The notes beneath the pieces are model-generated. The model made no database searches and had not been told where the DNA came from. It worked only from the letters and a program-made list of their open reading frames with translations. The position numbers and the translations under genes were made by a program. Of a stretch of DNA of 35,843 bases, positions 16,188-24,800 are shown one piece after another (position 1 is the stretch's first letter; each line of letters opens with the position of its first letter). Source of the stretch: Nitrospirota bacterium (lineage in GTDB: Bacteria; Nitrospirota; Nitrospiria; Nitrospirales; Nitrospiraceae); the NCBI GenBank assembly GCA_002737345.1, contig NSIK01000022.1:1863-37705 (forward strand), read 5' to 3'.

Positions 16188-18374
16188 CTATCCCCCTTGT
16201 ACCACAATCTGCGAAAAGTCCGCGAATGAGCCGAAGACATCGTCCACTTCCTGGAGCAGCGACAAACGGTTACTCCGGACAGCCGGATCCTCCGCGTTCA
16301 CCATAACTGCGGCAAAAAATGCATCGATGGCCGGCTTCATCCGTACCAACGCATCCAGGGCCTGGCCATAATCCCCGCTGGTCATCGCAGCCGATACCTT
16401 CTCCCGCTCTGTCGCCACAGCCTGGTAGAGCGCTGATTCCGTGGGATCCTTGAACTTCACCGGATCGACTGGCGTGCGATCCCACTGTTCCTTCTCGACC
16501 AGCCGATGCGCCCGTTTGAATCCGACGATCAAGGGATCGAACTCAGGCTTCGTCGTCACGGACTCCAGCGCCTTCATCCTCTGCACAAGATCCACAAGAT
16601 CCAGCCCCGTACCATAAGTCTGTTTCAACACCGCGTCGATCACATCGTCCCGCAAGGCATGAACGATCCTGGCGTAATGTCGAACCCGCTCGAAAAGAAA
16701 TTCCGTCATACGGCGGCGGCCCTCCTGCTCTGAGTCAGGAGTCCCCTTGAAACCATCGGCGATAACCAAGCTTCTTGCTGCATCGACATAGCTGCCCAGA
16801 TCGATGCGCAAATGGCTCTCCAAAATAATCCTCACGATAGCCGTGGCGTTCCGACGCAAAGCAAAGGGATCTTCCGACCCGGTCGGCACGAGCCCCACGT
16901 AGAAGAAGGCCGCCACGGAATCCAGCCGGTCGGCCAAGGACAGCACCTGGCCTGCTGTCGTCTTAGGCAGCGCCCCTTCAATCGAGCGCGGCAGATACTG
17001 CTCACGAATGGCCTGGCTGACCGTTTCGGATTCCCCGTCATGCTTGGCGTACTCGCCCCCCATGATGCCCTGCAGTTCCGGGAACTCACCGACCACACCG
17101 GTGAGCAAGTCGGCCTTGCAGAGATCCGCCGCCCTCTCACAAGCCTTCTTCAGCTCGCCATCTTCCGGCTTCAAGTTCGACGCAATGAAGCTGGCCAGCT
17201 TTCTGATCCGCTGCTGCTTCTTCTCCATCGTGCCAAGCTTCTGATGGAACGTGACCCCGGCCAACTTTGCCACCCGCTCCGCAAGCTTGATCTTCCGGTC
17301 TTCGTCAAAAAAGAACTTGGCATCGGACAGACGAGCAGCCAAGACCCGCTCGTTGCCTTCGCGAATCAATCCCATATCTTTAGCACGATTGTTAGTCACC
17401 GCAATGAAGTGAGGGACTAGCTTCCCTGTCTCTTTGTGTAACAAGGAGAAGAACCCCTGATGCTCTTTCATCGAGGTAATCAAAATCTCTTGCGGCACTT
17501 CCAAGTAAGCAGGCTTGAAGGAGCCGATAATGGCGTTAGGACATTCGGTCGTATAGACCGCCTGATCCAGCAAGTCCTCATCCACATTCAACCTGAGGCC
17601 AGCTTCCTTACATAGGGCGGCGATCTGTTCTTCAATCATGTGGCGGCGGCGCTGTGGATCGGCCATGACGCCCTGCCGTTCCAGCCCCTTCAGATAGGAC
17701 TCGGCATCTCGCGCCACCAGCCCCTTGGCGCTCCCTAACACGCGGTGGCCTTCAGTCTTATTGCCAGCGGTAATCCCCACTGCGGCAATCGGAAGCGTCG
17801 CCCCTCCGTACAAGGCCACCAACCACCGCACCGGGCGCGCGAACCGGGCGCCAGTGCTATTCCACTTCATCGCTTTCGGGAAGGTCAGTTTGGCGATCAA
17901 CTGGGGGAGGAGCTCTTGCAGGACCACCTTCGTAGGACGCCCCTTTTCCTGCTTCACCGCAAAGAGATAGTCCCCCTTTGGCGTCTGGCGAACTTGCAGA
18001 TCCTGAACGGAGACTCCCTGCCCTGCAGCAAATCCTGTCGCCGCTCTAGTCGGCTGGCCGGCTGGATCGTAGGCCACAGACTTGGAAGGCCCCATCGCTT
18101 CCTTAACCATCGAGGTTTGCAAGGCTGCGAGACCCTCGACCACCAGGGTCAAGCGGCGCGGGGTGCCCAAGGTGCGAATGGAATGAAACGACAACCGTTG
18201 ATCCTTGAACAGCTGCTCAGCCGAATCTTTAAGGGTCGTCAGGGCTGGGGCAATGAACTGATAGGGCAATTCTTCTACGCCGATCTCGAGCAAGAGCTCG
18301 GCCGTCGCAGCAGCAGCACGAACTCCCTTTTTCACAGGAGAAGCGGAACGACGAGAGGTCTGAGTCTTTGCCAT
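16188..18374 (-). CDS. glyS: Glycyl-tRNA synthetase, beta subunit
   Basis: The 728-aa subunit of the heterotetrameric alpha2beta2 glycyl-tRNA synthetase binds tRNA. The family N-terminus LLLEIGVEELPYQFI is preceded by an extra 25-residue basic, Ala/Ser-rich leader (MAKTQTSRRSASPVKKGVR). The leader is supported by a good SD (AGAAGGA) at the first ATG. Other family blocks present: MKWNSTGARFARPVRWLVAL, 'GEFPELQGIMGGEYA', 'LADRLDSVAAFFYVG', 'DPFALRRNATAIVRI'. It follows glyQ after 17 bases, the classical glyQS operon. Confidence 0.96.
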   Translation of the reverse strand: MAKTQTSRRSASPVKKGVRAAAATAELLLEIGVEELPYQFIAPALTTLKDSAEQLFKDQRLSFHSIRTLGTPRRLTLVVEGLAALQTSMVKEAMGPSKSVAYDPAGQPTRAATGFAAGQGVSVQDLQVRQTPKGDYLFAVKQEKGRPTKVVLQELLPQLIAKLTFPKAMKWNSTGARFARPVRWLVALYGGATLPIAAVGITAGNKTEGHRVLGSAKGLVARDAESYLKGLERQGVMADPQRRRHMIEEQIAALCKEAGLRLNVDEDLLDQAVYTTECPNAIIGSFKPAYLEVPQEILITSMKEHQGFFSLLHKETGKLVPHFIAVTNNRAKDMGLIREGNERVLAARLSDAKFFFDEDRKIKLAERVAKLAGVTFHQKLGTMEKKQQRIRKLASFIASNLKPEDGELKKACERAADLCKADLLTGVVGEFPELQGIMGGEYAKHDGESETVSQAIREQYLPRSIEGALPKTTAGQVLSLADRLDSVAAFFYVGLVPTGSEDPFALRRNATAIVRIILESHLRIDLGSYVDAARSLVIADGFKGTPDSEQEGRRRMTEFLFERVRHYARIVHALRDDVIDAVLKQTYGTGLDLVDLVQRMKALESVTTKPEFDPLIVGFKRAHRLVEKEQWDRTPVDPVKFKDPTESALYQAVATEREKVSAAMTSGDYGQALDALVRMKPAIDAFFAAVMVNAEDPAVRSNRLSLLQEVDDVFGSFADFSQIVVQGG

Positions 18375-18391
18375 GAATCCTTCTGCAGTTC

Positions 18392-19333
18392 CTATGAGCG
18401 GCGGGCCACAGTTTTCGTGCGGGGACCTGAGACCTTCGCTCCATCTGGCCCCATTCCGCGATTGAGCAACGGATGGCCCATCGCCGCCCGCTCTTCGATA
18501 TAACGTTCAGCACATTGCCGTGCCAGGGCGCGGACCCTACCGATATAACCGGTGCGCTCCGCCACGCTGATCGCCCCGCGGGCATCCAGCAGATTGAAGA
18601 GGTGCGAGGACTTGATACAAAATTCATAGGCCGGGAGCGTCAATCGCTTCTCACGATTCGCCAATAGCCGCTGACATTCTCCCTCAAACGATTGGAACGT
18701 GGCCTTGAGCATCGCCACGTCGCCTTCTTCGAAGTTATAGGTCGAAAATTGCACTTCGGTTTCGTGATGGATATCGCCGTAGCTGACGGAATCGTTCCAG
18801 GCCAGGTCGAACACTTTATTTACCTGCTGCAGATACATCGCGATGCGCTCGGTTCCGTAGGTGATTTCGACCGTAATGGGATTCAGCTCGATCCCGCCGA
18901 TTTCCTGAAAATAGGTGAACTGGGTGATCTCCATCCCATCCAGACGCACCTCCCAGCCCAGGCCCCAAGCGCCCAATGTGGGAGATTCCCAATCGTCTTG
19001 AATAAAACGGATATCGTGCTGCTTCGGGTCGATCCCCAATTGGGCCAGACTCTCCAGATACAAGGCTTGAATGTTGTCCGGAGCCGGTTTCAGCACGACC
19101 TGATACTGATAGTAATGCTGCATGCGATTGGGATTTTCGCCGTATCGTCCATCAGTCGGCCGCCGACAGGGTTGGGGATAGGCAGCCCGCCAAGGCTCCG
19201 GCCCAAGGGACTTGAGGAAGGTCGCGGGATGAAAGGTGCCGGCCCCCATCTCCAGATCATAGGGTTGATGGATCACACAGCCCTGCTCGGCCCAGTAATG
19301 GTGCAATGTAAGGATGAGATCTTGGAAGGTCAC
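18392..19333 (-). CDS. glyQ: Glycyl-tRNA synthetase, alpha subunit
   Basis: The 313-aa catalytic subunit activates glycine and charges tRNA-Gly together with glyS. The whole alpha-subunit signature is visible: [20 protein letters not shown] at the start, then '[18 protein letters not shown]', '[13 protein letters not shown]', and '[20 protein letters not shown]'. The start is GTG at 19333 with TAAGGC upstream. The C-terminus carries an extra 20 or so basic residues beyond the E. coli length (303). It heads the long minus-strand run to position 7868. Confidence 0.96.
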   Translation of the reverse strand: MTFQDLILTLHHYWAEQGCVIHQPYDLEMGAGTFHPATFLKSLGPEPWRAAYPQPCRRPTDGRYGENPNRMQHYYQYQVVLKPAPDNIQALYLESLAQLGIDPKQHDIRFIQDDWESPTLGAWGLGWEVRLDGMEITQFTYFQEIGGIELNPITVEITYGTERIAMYLQQVNKVFDLAWNDSVSYGDIHHETEVQFSTYNFEEGDVAMLKATFQSFEGECQRLLANREKRLTLPAYEFCIKSSHLFNLLDARGAISVAERTGYIGRVRALARQCAERYIEERAAMGHPLLNRGMGPDGAKVSGPRTKTVARRS

Positions 19334-19388
19334 AATCAGCCTTATGGGATGATGAAATTATTGAGTTCGCGTCCCGGAGCGAGCGAAG

Positions 19389-19418
19389 AAGCTAACAGGA
19401 ACGCCGGGAAACTGTCAA
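19389..19418 (-). promoter_or_regulatory. Promoter of glyQS
   Basis: TTGACA (19418-19413), 18-base spacer, TAGCTT (19394-19389), leaving a 55-base leader before the glyQ GTG. The -10 is weak against TATAAT but matches the local TAG type. Confidence 0.55.
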
Positions 19419-19539
19419 GAAAGATCCCTCTACGATCAATGGCTTGCGTTAAAATATCTCTCGTCATTTTGGTCCTCTACCCAGACAATTTGCCGCGCAA
19501 TCCGTGAGATGTTCCCCCACGTTCATTTATACATCACTC

Positions 19540-19575
19540 TTGACGCCGCTCCAGGCAATACTCTATTGTCCAATA
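19540..19575 (+). promoter_or_regulatory. Promoter and probable operator of the Rrf2-tauE pair
   Basis: TTGACG (19540-19545), 18-base spacer, TATTGT (19564-19569). The -10 overlaps an exact inverted repeat TATTG-TC-CAATA (19564-19575), a likely binding site for the Rrf2 regulator encoded just downstream, which would give autorepression. The rest of the 19334-19612 gap holds the glyQ promoter and leader. Confidence 0.5.
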
Positions 19576-19612
19576 AAGTTGATTGACTCACTCGGAATTG
19601 CGTGACCCCAAC

Positions 19613-20047
19613 ATGAAACTCTCGAAGAAAAGCGAATATGGGCTTCGAGCCCTCCTGGAACTCACACAGTTCTATGGTAAGGAGACGCTTCAGCGCCAGC
19701 AAATTGCGGAGCGTCAACATATTCCCGTGGAGTTCCTGGAACAGATTCTTCTCGCGCTGAAACGAGCGGGATTGCTGGCAAGCCGCCGCGGCATCAAGGG
19801 CGGCTATACGCTGATCAAGTCACCGGACGAGATCACCCTGGGCCAAGTCATTCGTATCCTAGATGGGCCGCTCGCGCCGATTGCCTGCGTGAGTAAAACC
19901 GCCTATCAAAAATGCCGCGATTGCCCCTATGCCTCGAAGCTCCACTGCCCGTTGCAAGATGCGATGGGTGAAGTGCGCAATGCCATCGCCGACATTTTGG
20001 ACCATTACACCCTCAACGACTTCGCCTTCGGGCATCGCAAAGGATAA
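19613..20047 (+). CDS. Rrf2-family transcriptional regulator
   Basis: The 144-aa protein has the Rrf2 winged helix at its N-terminus (MKLSKKSEYGLRALLELTQF, recognition helix around QRQQIAERQHIPVEFLEQIL, wing ASRRGIKGGYTLIKSPDEI). Four cysteines, 92, 101, 104 and 112, lie where IscR/NsrR ligate an Fe-S cluster. The usual set has three, so a cluster or redox thiol switch is plausible but not certain. The ATG at 19613 is preferred over an upstream start because it begins at the conserved MKLS. It is followed 2 bases later by the exporter gene, so it probably regulates that pair. Confidence 0.9.
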   Translation: MKLSKKSEYGLRALLELTQFYGKETLQRQQIAERQHIPVEFLEQILLALKRAGLLASRRGIKGGYTLIKSPDEITLGQVIRILDGPLAPIACVSKTAYQKCRDCPYASKLHCPLQDAMGEVRNAIADILDHYTLNDFAFGHRKG

Positions 20048-20049
20048 GC

Positions 20050-20883
20050 ATGGATCTCGTCGTACTCGCAGCGATCACCTTCGTCGCCGCCACGGTCAAT
20101 GGGGCATTGGGATACGGATTCTCTTCCATCACCGTTCCCGTTGCGCTACTGTTCTACACCAACCGCATTTTGAACCCGGCCCTGGTGCTGGTTGAACTGG
20201 TCATCAATAGCTACGTCCTCTTCATCAACCGCCGAAGCATCCCGGCCATCTGGTGGCGCGTGGCCCCGATTCTGATCGGCCTCCTGATCGGCGTCGGGAT
20301 CGGCAGTTATATCCTCTCCCTCGTGCATCCGGCCTGGGTCAAGTTCGTCACCTACTTCATGCTGCTGCCGCTGATTCTGCTCCAAGCGGCCGGCATCAGA
20401 AAACCCATCAAGGCAGAAAAGGCCATTGCGATCCCCTTCGGAATGGGCATCGGCACCCTCTACTCCGTCACCACCATCTCGGGGCCTCCCCTGGCGCTGC
20501 TATTCAACAATCAAGGCTATGCCAAACAGGATTTCCGGGCCGCGCTCGGCGTCATTCGCGTGGGCGAGTCGGTTCTGACCGGCATCGCCTACTACTTCAT
20601 CGGACTCTATAGCGTCAGCAGCCTGGAGATCATTCCCTACATCATCCCCAGTGTCCTCCTGGGTATTCCCCTCGGAAGTTATCTCATTCGTTGGATGGAC
20701 CCGGAATCCTTCCGGCGCATCTGCATGGCCTTCGATGCGCTGGTCGTCGCGTTCGGATTGTCGCGGGTGCTCATCGAATTACAAATGGCCACCGCCCTCA
20801 CCACCTACAGCATCCTCTCGATCGTGATGGTGCTCAACGCCTACTTATTGTTCCGGTTTTTTCGCGACCGTACCGTTCCATAA
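20050..20883 (+). CDS. TauE/SafE-family anion exporter
   Basis: This 277-aa inner-membrane protein has eight or so transmembrane helices and the TauE/SafE hallmarks: GALGYGFSSITVPVALLF near the start and 'ISGPPLALLFNNQGYAKQDFR' in the second repeat. The family exports or imports sulfite, sulfoacetate, taurine-derived or other organic anions; substrate not assignable here. It starts two bases after the Rrf2 stop, so both form one unit. A sulfur- or redox-responsive regulator beside a sulfite-type exporter suggests sulfite or thiol stress. Confidence 0.88.
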   Translation: MDLVVLAAITFVAATVNGALGYGFSSITVPVALLFYTNRILNPALVLVELVINSYVLFINRRSIPAIWWRVAPILIGLLIGVGIGSYILSLVHPAWVKFVTYFMLLPLILLQAAGIRKPIKAEKAIAIPFGMGIGTLYSVTTISGPPLALLFNNQGYAKQDFRAALGVIRVGESVLTGIAYYFIGLYSVSSLEIIPYIIPSVLLGIPLGSYLIRWMDPESFRRICMAFDALVVAFGLSRVLIELQMATALTTYSILSIVMVLNAYLLFRFFRDRTVP

Positions 20884-20937
20884 ATTGACGCCGCGCGCGG
20901 CCGATGGCGCAACCGATTCATCCGCGCGATCCTTTCA

Positions 20938-20967
20938 TTGACTCCCCCATTTCATTTTTGTTAGCCT
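20938..20967 (+). promoter_or_regulatory. Promoter of the transketolase gene
   Basis: TTGACT (20938-20943), 18-base spacer, TAGCCT (20962-20967), about 87 bases ahead of the tkt ATG. Same TTGACN-TAG pattern as the glyQ and caspase-gene promoters. Confidence 0.58.
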
Positions 20968-21053
20968 CAAGACCCGCCGCGTGGCTGGCAACTTCTCACA
21001 GTGGAAGAAAGGTCTGCCAGCATCCTTGGCACTACATCCCAAAAGGAGTTTCG

Positions 21054-22919
21054 ATGGCCAGTTTAACGGCTTCGTCTGCAGTACTCGATGAGTTACACAA
21101 CAAGGCCACCCAGCTCCGGATCGAAAGTGTGCGGGCGACCACCGAAGCAGGGAGCGGCCACCCCTCCAGTTGCTGCTCCGCCGCCGACCTTGTCGCTGCG
21201 CTTTTTTTCTCGGTGATGCGCTACGACCCGAAGAACCCCAAAGCTCCCAACAGCGACCGTTTTGTCCTTTCAAAAGGCCATGCAGCGCCCCTCCTCTATG
21301 CAGCCTGGGCCGAAGCAGGACTCTTCCCGAAAAGCGACTTACTCAAATTACGGACCCTGACCTCTGATCTCGAAGGGCATCCGACTCCCCGCCTCTCCTT
21401 TGTCGATATGGCCACCGGCTCGCTCGGACAGGGACTGCCCGTGGGCGTCGGCCTCGCGCTCAGCGCCAAATCCGTCGACAAAACCACCTACCGCACCTAC
21501 GTCCTGCTGGGGGATGGAGAGTCCGTCGAAGGGTCGGTCTGGGAAGCAGCAGAAGTGGCGCGCCATCATCGTCTTGACAACCTTTGTGCCATCGTAGATA
21601 TCAACCGGCTCGGCCAAAGCGATCCCACGATGCTGCAACATGATATGGAGGCTTATCGATCCCGCTGGGCTGGGTTCGGCTGGCACGCCATCGTCGTGGA
21701 CGGACATAATCTCTCCGCCATTCTTGCCGCTTTCAATGAGGCCGCCAGGACCACCGGGAAACCGACCGTCCTGCTAGCCAAGACCTTCAAGGGCCGCGGC
21801 ATTTCTGTGATGGAGAACCACCCAGCGTGGCATGGAAAACCGTTGAAAAAGGGCGAAGAAATGGACAAGGCGATTGCCGAACTGACGGCACAGCTCAAGC
21901 CGAGCCAGATGGCGATTCAGATCCAGCAATCCTCTGCGGCCCCGTCTAAGCAGGTCTCGATCGGATCCTTGCCGGCGTCCCCCTACAAACTCGGGGACTC
22001 GGTCGCCACACGTGAGGCCTTCGGCGCCGCACTGGCGGCCCTGGGCGATGTCCACCCACTCGTTGTCGCGCTCGACGCCGACGTCAAAAATTCCACCTAT
22101 ACCGACAAATTCGGCAAAAAGTTCCCTGACCGATTTTTCGAGAATTTCATCGCGGAGCAAAACATGCTCGGCGCGGCAGCCGGATTGGCAGCCTGCGGTA
22201 AGATTCCCTTTGTGGCAACCTTTGCCGCCTTCTTTACCCGCGCCTACGACTTCATCCGCATGGCAGCTATCAGCGGCTCGAACATCAAGCTGGTGGGCAC
22301 CCACGTCGGCGTCAGCATCGGTGAAGATGGTCCGTCCCAGATGGGGCTGGAAGATATCGCCATGATGGCAGCCCAGCCTGGCGTCGTCGTCCTCTACCCC
22401 GCTGACGCCACCTGCACCTATTGGCTGGTCGAAGCAGCGGCGGCTCACAAAGGCATGGTGTATCTGCGCGCGGGACGTCCCAAAGCACCAGTCATCTATG
22501 GGCCAGAAGAACGGTTCAAGATCGGCGGGTCCAAGGTCCTTCGCCAGAGCGCCGCGGACGTCCTAACCATCGTGGCAGCGGGCGTCACCCTCTTCGAAGC
22601 GCTCAAGGCCTACGATCAGCTTAAGGCGGCGGGCATTTCCGTGCGGGTCATCGACCTCTACAGCATCGCGCCGATCGATCGTGCCACCCTGCTCGAGAGT
22701 GCCAAAGCCACCCAGGGCCGTATCCTCACCGTGGAAGACCACTATGCCCACGGAGGACTGGGCGACGCGGTCCTCAGCGCCGTGGCAACAGAAGGGTTAC
22801 GAGTGCACAAGCTTGCGGTCCGAACCATTCCCCACAGCGGGACGCCGGACGAACTCGTGGACCACTTTGGCATCGGAGCACGATCCATTGTCGAAGCCGT
22901 CAAAAACATTGCGAAATAA
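21054..22919 (+). CDS. tkt: Transketolase (short, animal-type length)
   Basis: This 621-aa enzyme moves two-carbon units between sugar phosphates in the pentose phosphate and Calvin-type cycles. The thiamine-diphosphate motif is GDGES at 153-157 with Asn184 in the following VDINRLGQ. The pyrimidine-binding domain carries 'FIAEQNMLGAAAGLAAC' with the catalytic Glu. Earlier blocks include 'GSGHPSSCCSAADLVAALFF' and 'DRFVLSKGHAAPLLYA'. The length is that of the short transketolase class rather than the 660-aa enterobacterial form. ATG at 21054 follows AAAAGGAG; a longer frame upstream runs over the promoter and is not used. Confidence 0.95.
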   Translation: MASLTASSAVLDELHNKATQLRIESVRATTEAGSGHPSSCCSAADLVAALFFSVMRYDPKNPKAPNSDRFVLSKGHAAPLLYAAWAEAGLFPKSDLLKLRTLTSDLEGHPTPRLSFVDMATGSLGQGLPVGVGLALSAKSVDKTTYRTYVLLGDGESVEGSVWEAAEVARHHRLDNLCAIVDINRLGQSDPTMLQHDMEAYRSRWAGFGWHAIVVDGHNLSAILAAFNEAARTTGKPTVLLAKTFKGRGISVMENHPAWHGKPLKKGEEMDKAIAELTAQLKPSQMAIQIQQSSAAPSKQVSIGSLPASPYKLGDSVATREAFGAALAALGDVHPLVVALDADVKNSTYTDKFGKKFPDRFFENFIAEQNMLGAAAGLAACGKIPFVATFAAFFTRAYDFIRMAAISGSNIKLVGTHVGVSIGEDGPSQMGLEDIAMMAAQPGVVVLYPADATCTYWLVEAAAAHKGMVYLRAGRPKAPVIYGPEERFKIGGSKVLRQSAADVLTIVAAGVTLFEALKAYDQLKAAGISVRVIDLYSIAPIDRATLLESAKATQGRILTVEDHYAHGGLGDAVLSAVATEGLRVHKLAVRTIPHSGTPDELVDHFGIGARSIVEAVKNIAK

Positions 22920-23010
22920 ACGCTGTTCGCGCAGGATCAAGCAGGGTACATGATCGACCATTTACACAGGGACTCATGCCGAGGCCCTAATTGAGAACCA
23001 GGAGGATTCA

Positions 23011-23940
23011 ATGCGTTCTGTACTTGCCGCACTAATCATCGCCGCAGCCGGCTTTGGAAATCCGGCTTGGGCCTATGAAGAAATCACCGTCACGGACGGA
23101 GGCAGCATCACGGGAATCGTGACCCTCGACGGCCAGGTGCCCAAACCCAAGGGCTACAATCTCACGACCCTGCCAGACCAATTCTATTGCGGACGTATTT
23201 CGGATGGGCAGGGCTGGCGTATTCTGCAACCCTTCCAGGTCGGGCCGGCTGGCGAGTTCCGCGACGTGGTGGTCTATCTAGAGGGAATCGACAAAGGCAA
23301 ACCCTTCCTCGAAAAGAGCGTGCCGCAAATCGAAGCGAAAGACTGTCTCTTCGATCCCTTCACGACCATCGTACGGGACGATCAAACGGTGACGGTGGTC
23401 AACATGGACCCCGTCATGCATGACATTCAGGCCTATGAAACGTCGAAGCTAGGGGCGCGCGTACTATTCAACGTGCCACTACCGATGAATCCGGCACACC
23501 CGCGCAACTTGAAAGATCGCAGCGATGCTGGGCTGTACCACAAACACATGGCCGGCCCGCCGATGAAGCAATTGGTCAATCTCACCAAGGGCCGCAGGAT
23601 CTTCGTCATGCAATGCGGCTTCCACGCCTATATGGAGAGCTGGGGCGTGGCCATCACGAATCCGTACTTCGCCAAAACGGACGAGCAGGGCCGGTTCACC
23701 ATGACCGATGTGCCGCCCGGCACCTATAAGCTCGTCATCTGGCATCCCTACATCCGGACCACGACCGAACAAACCGTCACCATCGGACCCAAGGGAGCCG
23801 TGCAAGCCACTATCGCGGTTCCGGCCCCGACGGGGCGGCTCTACGCCAACGAAGTGATGGGTCATGGCTATACCCGCTATAACGTGTCCGAAGAAACGAA
23901 GAAGGAAATTGACCCGCTGGTCCACAAACAAGATCACTGA
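23011..23940 (+). CDS. Exported cupredoxin-like protein with carboxypeptidase-regulatory-like domain
   Basis: The 309-aa product has a signal peptide (cleavage after AWA, residue 21). A beta-sandwich cupredoxin-like domain carries candidate type-1 copper ligands: His137 in NMDPVMHDIQAY, and Cys202, His205, Met208 in MQCGFHAYM. After it, residues about 218-270 form a carboxypeptidase-regulatory-like or PEGA-type module (DEQGRFTMTDVPPGTYKLVI). Cys60 and Cys112 may form a disulfide. ATG at 23011 has AGGAGG upstream. Probably a periplasmic copper-binding or electron-carrier accessory protein, which would fit a nitrite oxidiser; function inferred. Downstream is a strong hairpin. Confidence 0.82.
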   Translation: MRSVLAALIIAAAGFGNPAWAYEEITVTDGGSITGIVTLDGQVPKPKGYNLTTLPDQFYCGRISDGQGWRILQPFQVGPAGEFRDVVVYLEGIDKGKPFLEKSVPQIEAKDCLFDPFTTIVRDDQTVTVVNMDPVMHDIQAYETSKLGARVLFNVPLPMNPAHPRNLKDRSDAGLYHKHMAGPPMKQLVNLTKGRRIFVMQCGFHAYMESWGVAITNPYFAKTDEQGRFTMTDVPPGTYKLVIWHPYIRTTTEQTVTIGPKGAVQATIAVPAPTGRLYANEVMGHGYTRYNVSEETKKEIDPLVHKQDH

Positions 23941-24012
23941 GGATACCGGAGTCAGATGGCACCGGCCCTGCTCCGGCAGAAACCGCAACTAACGCAGTAG
24001 TCTCGCAACATA

Positions 24013-24047
24013 ATTGGGCCACGTACTGAACAAGTACGTGGCCCAAT
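24013..24047. terminator. 15-bp perfect hairpin between convergent genes
   Basis: ATTGGGCCACGTACT (24013-24027) and AGTACGTGGCCCAAT (24033-24047) are exact reverse complements around GAACA. It lies between the ends of the cupredoxin-like gene and the cupin gene and can act on both strands. No long T-run follows. Confidence 0.75.
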
Positions 24048-24058
24048 CTGTCAAACGC

Positions 24059-24379
24059 TCAGGAATGATTTGGCGACACGAACACTAAGACTTTCAGTCG
24101 CTGGTCCGTATGGTTTTTCACCCCATGTTCCTCCCCGGCCAGCGCCATCGTCCCCTGCCCAGAACCCAGCACCCGTTTCTCTAACCCGACCTGAAACGTC
24201 CCCTGCCCCTCAAGCACAAGATAGACTTTATCCTGCTCACCGTGGATATGCCCCTTCTGCTCCTGTCCCGGCTCAAAACAATAGATGTCGCAAAAAAATC
24301 GCGGCGTCTCAAACATATTGTTCTTTTTCATCTTATCGCTGCTAAACAGCTGATAGTCAGATATATTTACGATATTCAT
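24059..24379 (-). CDS. Single-domain cupin
   Basis: The 106-aa protein forms a conserved beta-barrel cupin: EPGQEQKGHIHGEQDKVYLV (residues 36-55, His44 and His46) and a second His85 in AGEEHGVKNH supply the usual His metal ligands. The Glu normally aligned after the H-x-H pair reads Lys51, so metal content is uncertain. No signal peptide. Could bind a small molecule or act as an isomerase or dioxygenase; no specific function can be assigned. The ATG at 24379 follows TAGGAG. It is 21 bases downstream of an unknown gene and may be in one operon with it. Confidence 0.85.
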   Translation of the reverse strand: MNIVNISDYQLFSSDKMKKNNMFETPRFFCDIYCFEPGQEQKGHIHGEQDKVYLVLEGQGTFQVGLEKRVLGSGQGTMALAGEEHGVKNHTDQRLKVLVFVSPNHS

Positions 24380-24400
24380 ACAATCACTCCTACGGGCATA

Positions 24401-24769
24401 TTACAGATATGTCTGCCGACGCTTCCACGTCACCAGAATCGAATCGACAGTAATGAAACGATGCAGCCCCAAGTCCTTCGGTAAAATCCTTATCGCCAGA
24501 CCGCGCAACTGCGGCACAGGCAGGATCAGTAAATGGAGCTCTCGGCCGACCTCACGTCCGGCCCGCTCCTGATAAATATCCAAGCGCATGTGCGCGTCAG
24601 CCATCGCCACGGCAGCGGGCCTGATGCGGGCGCCTAGCCCAAGAATCCTCCACACCGCGCCCATGCCATTTCTCATGAAAACCGCCTCCATCCCACCGAG
24701 ACGCAGGTCCATTGGAAGTATAACTTCCGCCTTGAGGAAAGTCACCGAGCCGTGACGCTCTTTGACCAT
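24401..24769 (-). CDS. Hypothetical 122-aa protein
   Basis: ATG at 24769 is preceded by TTGGAGCG. The product is soluble, Arg/Leu-rich and of mixed alpha/beta character (MVKERHGSVTFLKAEVILPM at the N-terminus, a hydrophobic patch LHLLILPVPQLRGLAI near the C-terminus), with no signal or transmembrane segment and no family I recognise. It diverges from the TPR-oxygenase gene, and its start codon overlaps that gene's -35 box. The gene fills its interval well but remains less certain than its neighbours. Confidence 0.55.
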   Translation of the reverse strand: MVKERHGSVTFLKAEVILPMDLRLGGMEAVFMRNGMGAVWRILGLGARIRPAAVAMADAHMRLDIYQERAGREVGRELHLLILPVPQLRGLAIRILPKDLGLHRFITVDSILVTWKRRQTYL

Positions 24770-24789
24770 CGCTCCAATTATCGTATACC
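24762..24789 (+). promoter_or_regulatory. Promoter of the TPR-oxygenase gene
   Basis: TTGACC (24762-24767), 16-base spacer, TATACC (24784-24789), only 12 bases before the ATG at 24801, so the leader is very short and has no SD. The -35 overlaps the start codon of the divergent gene. Confidence 0.45.
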
Positions 24790-24800
24790 CTCATCGCATC

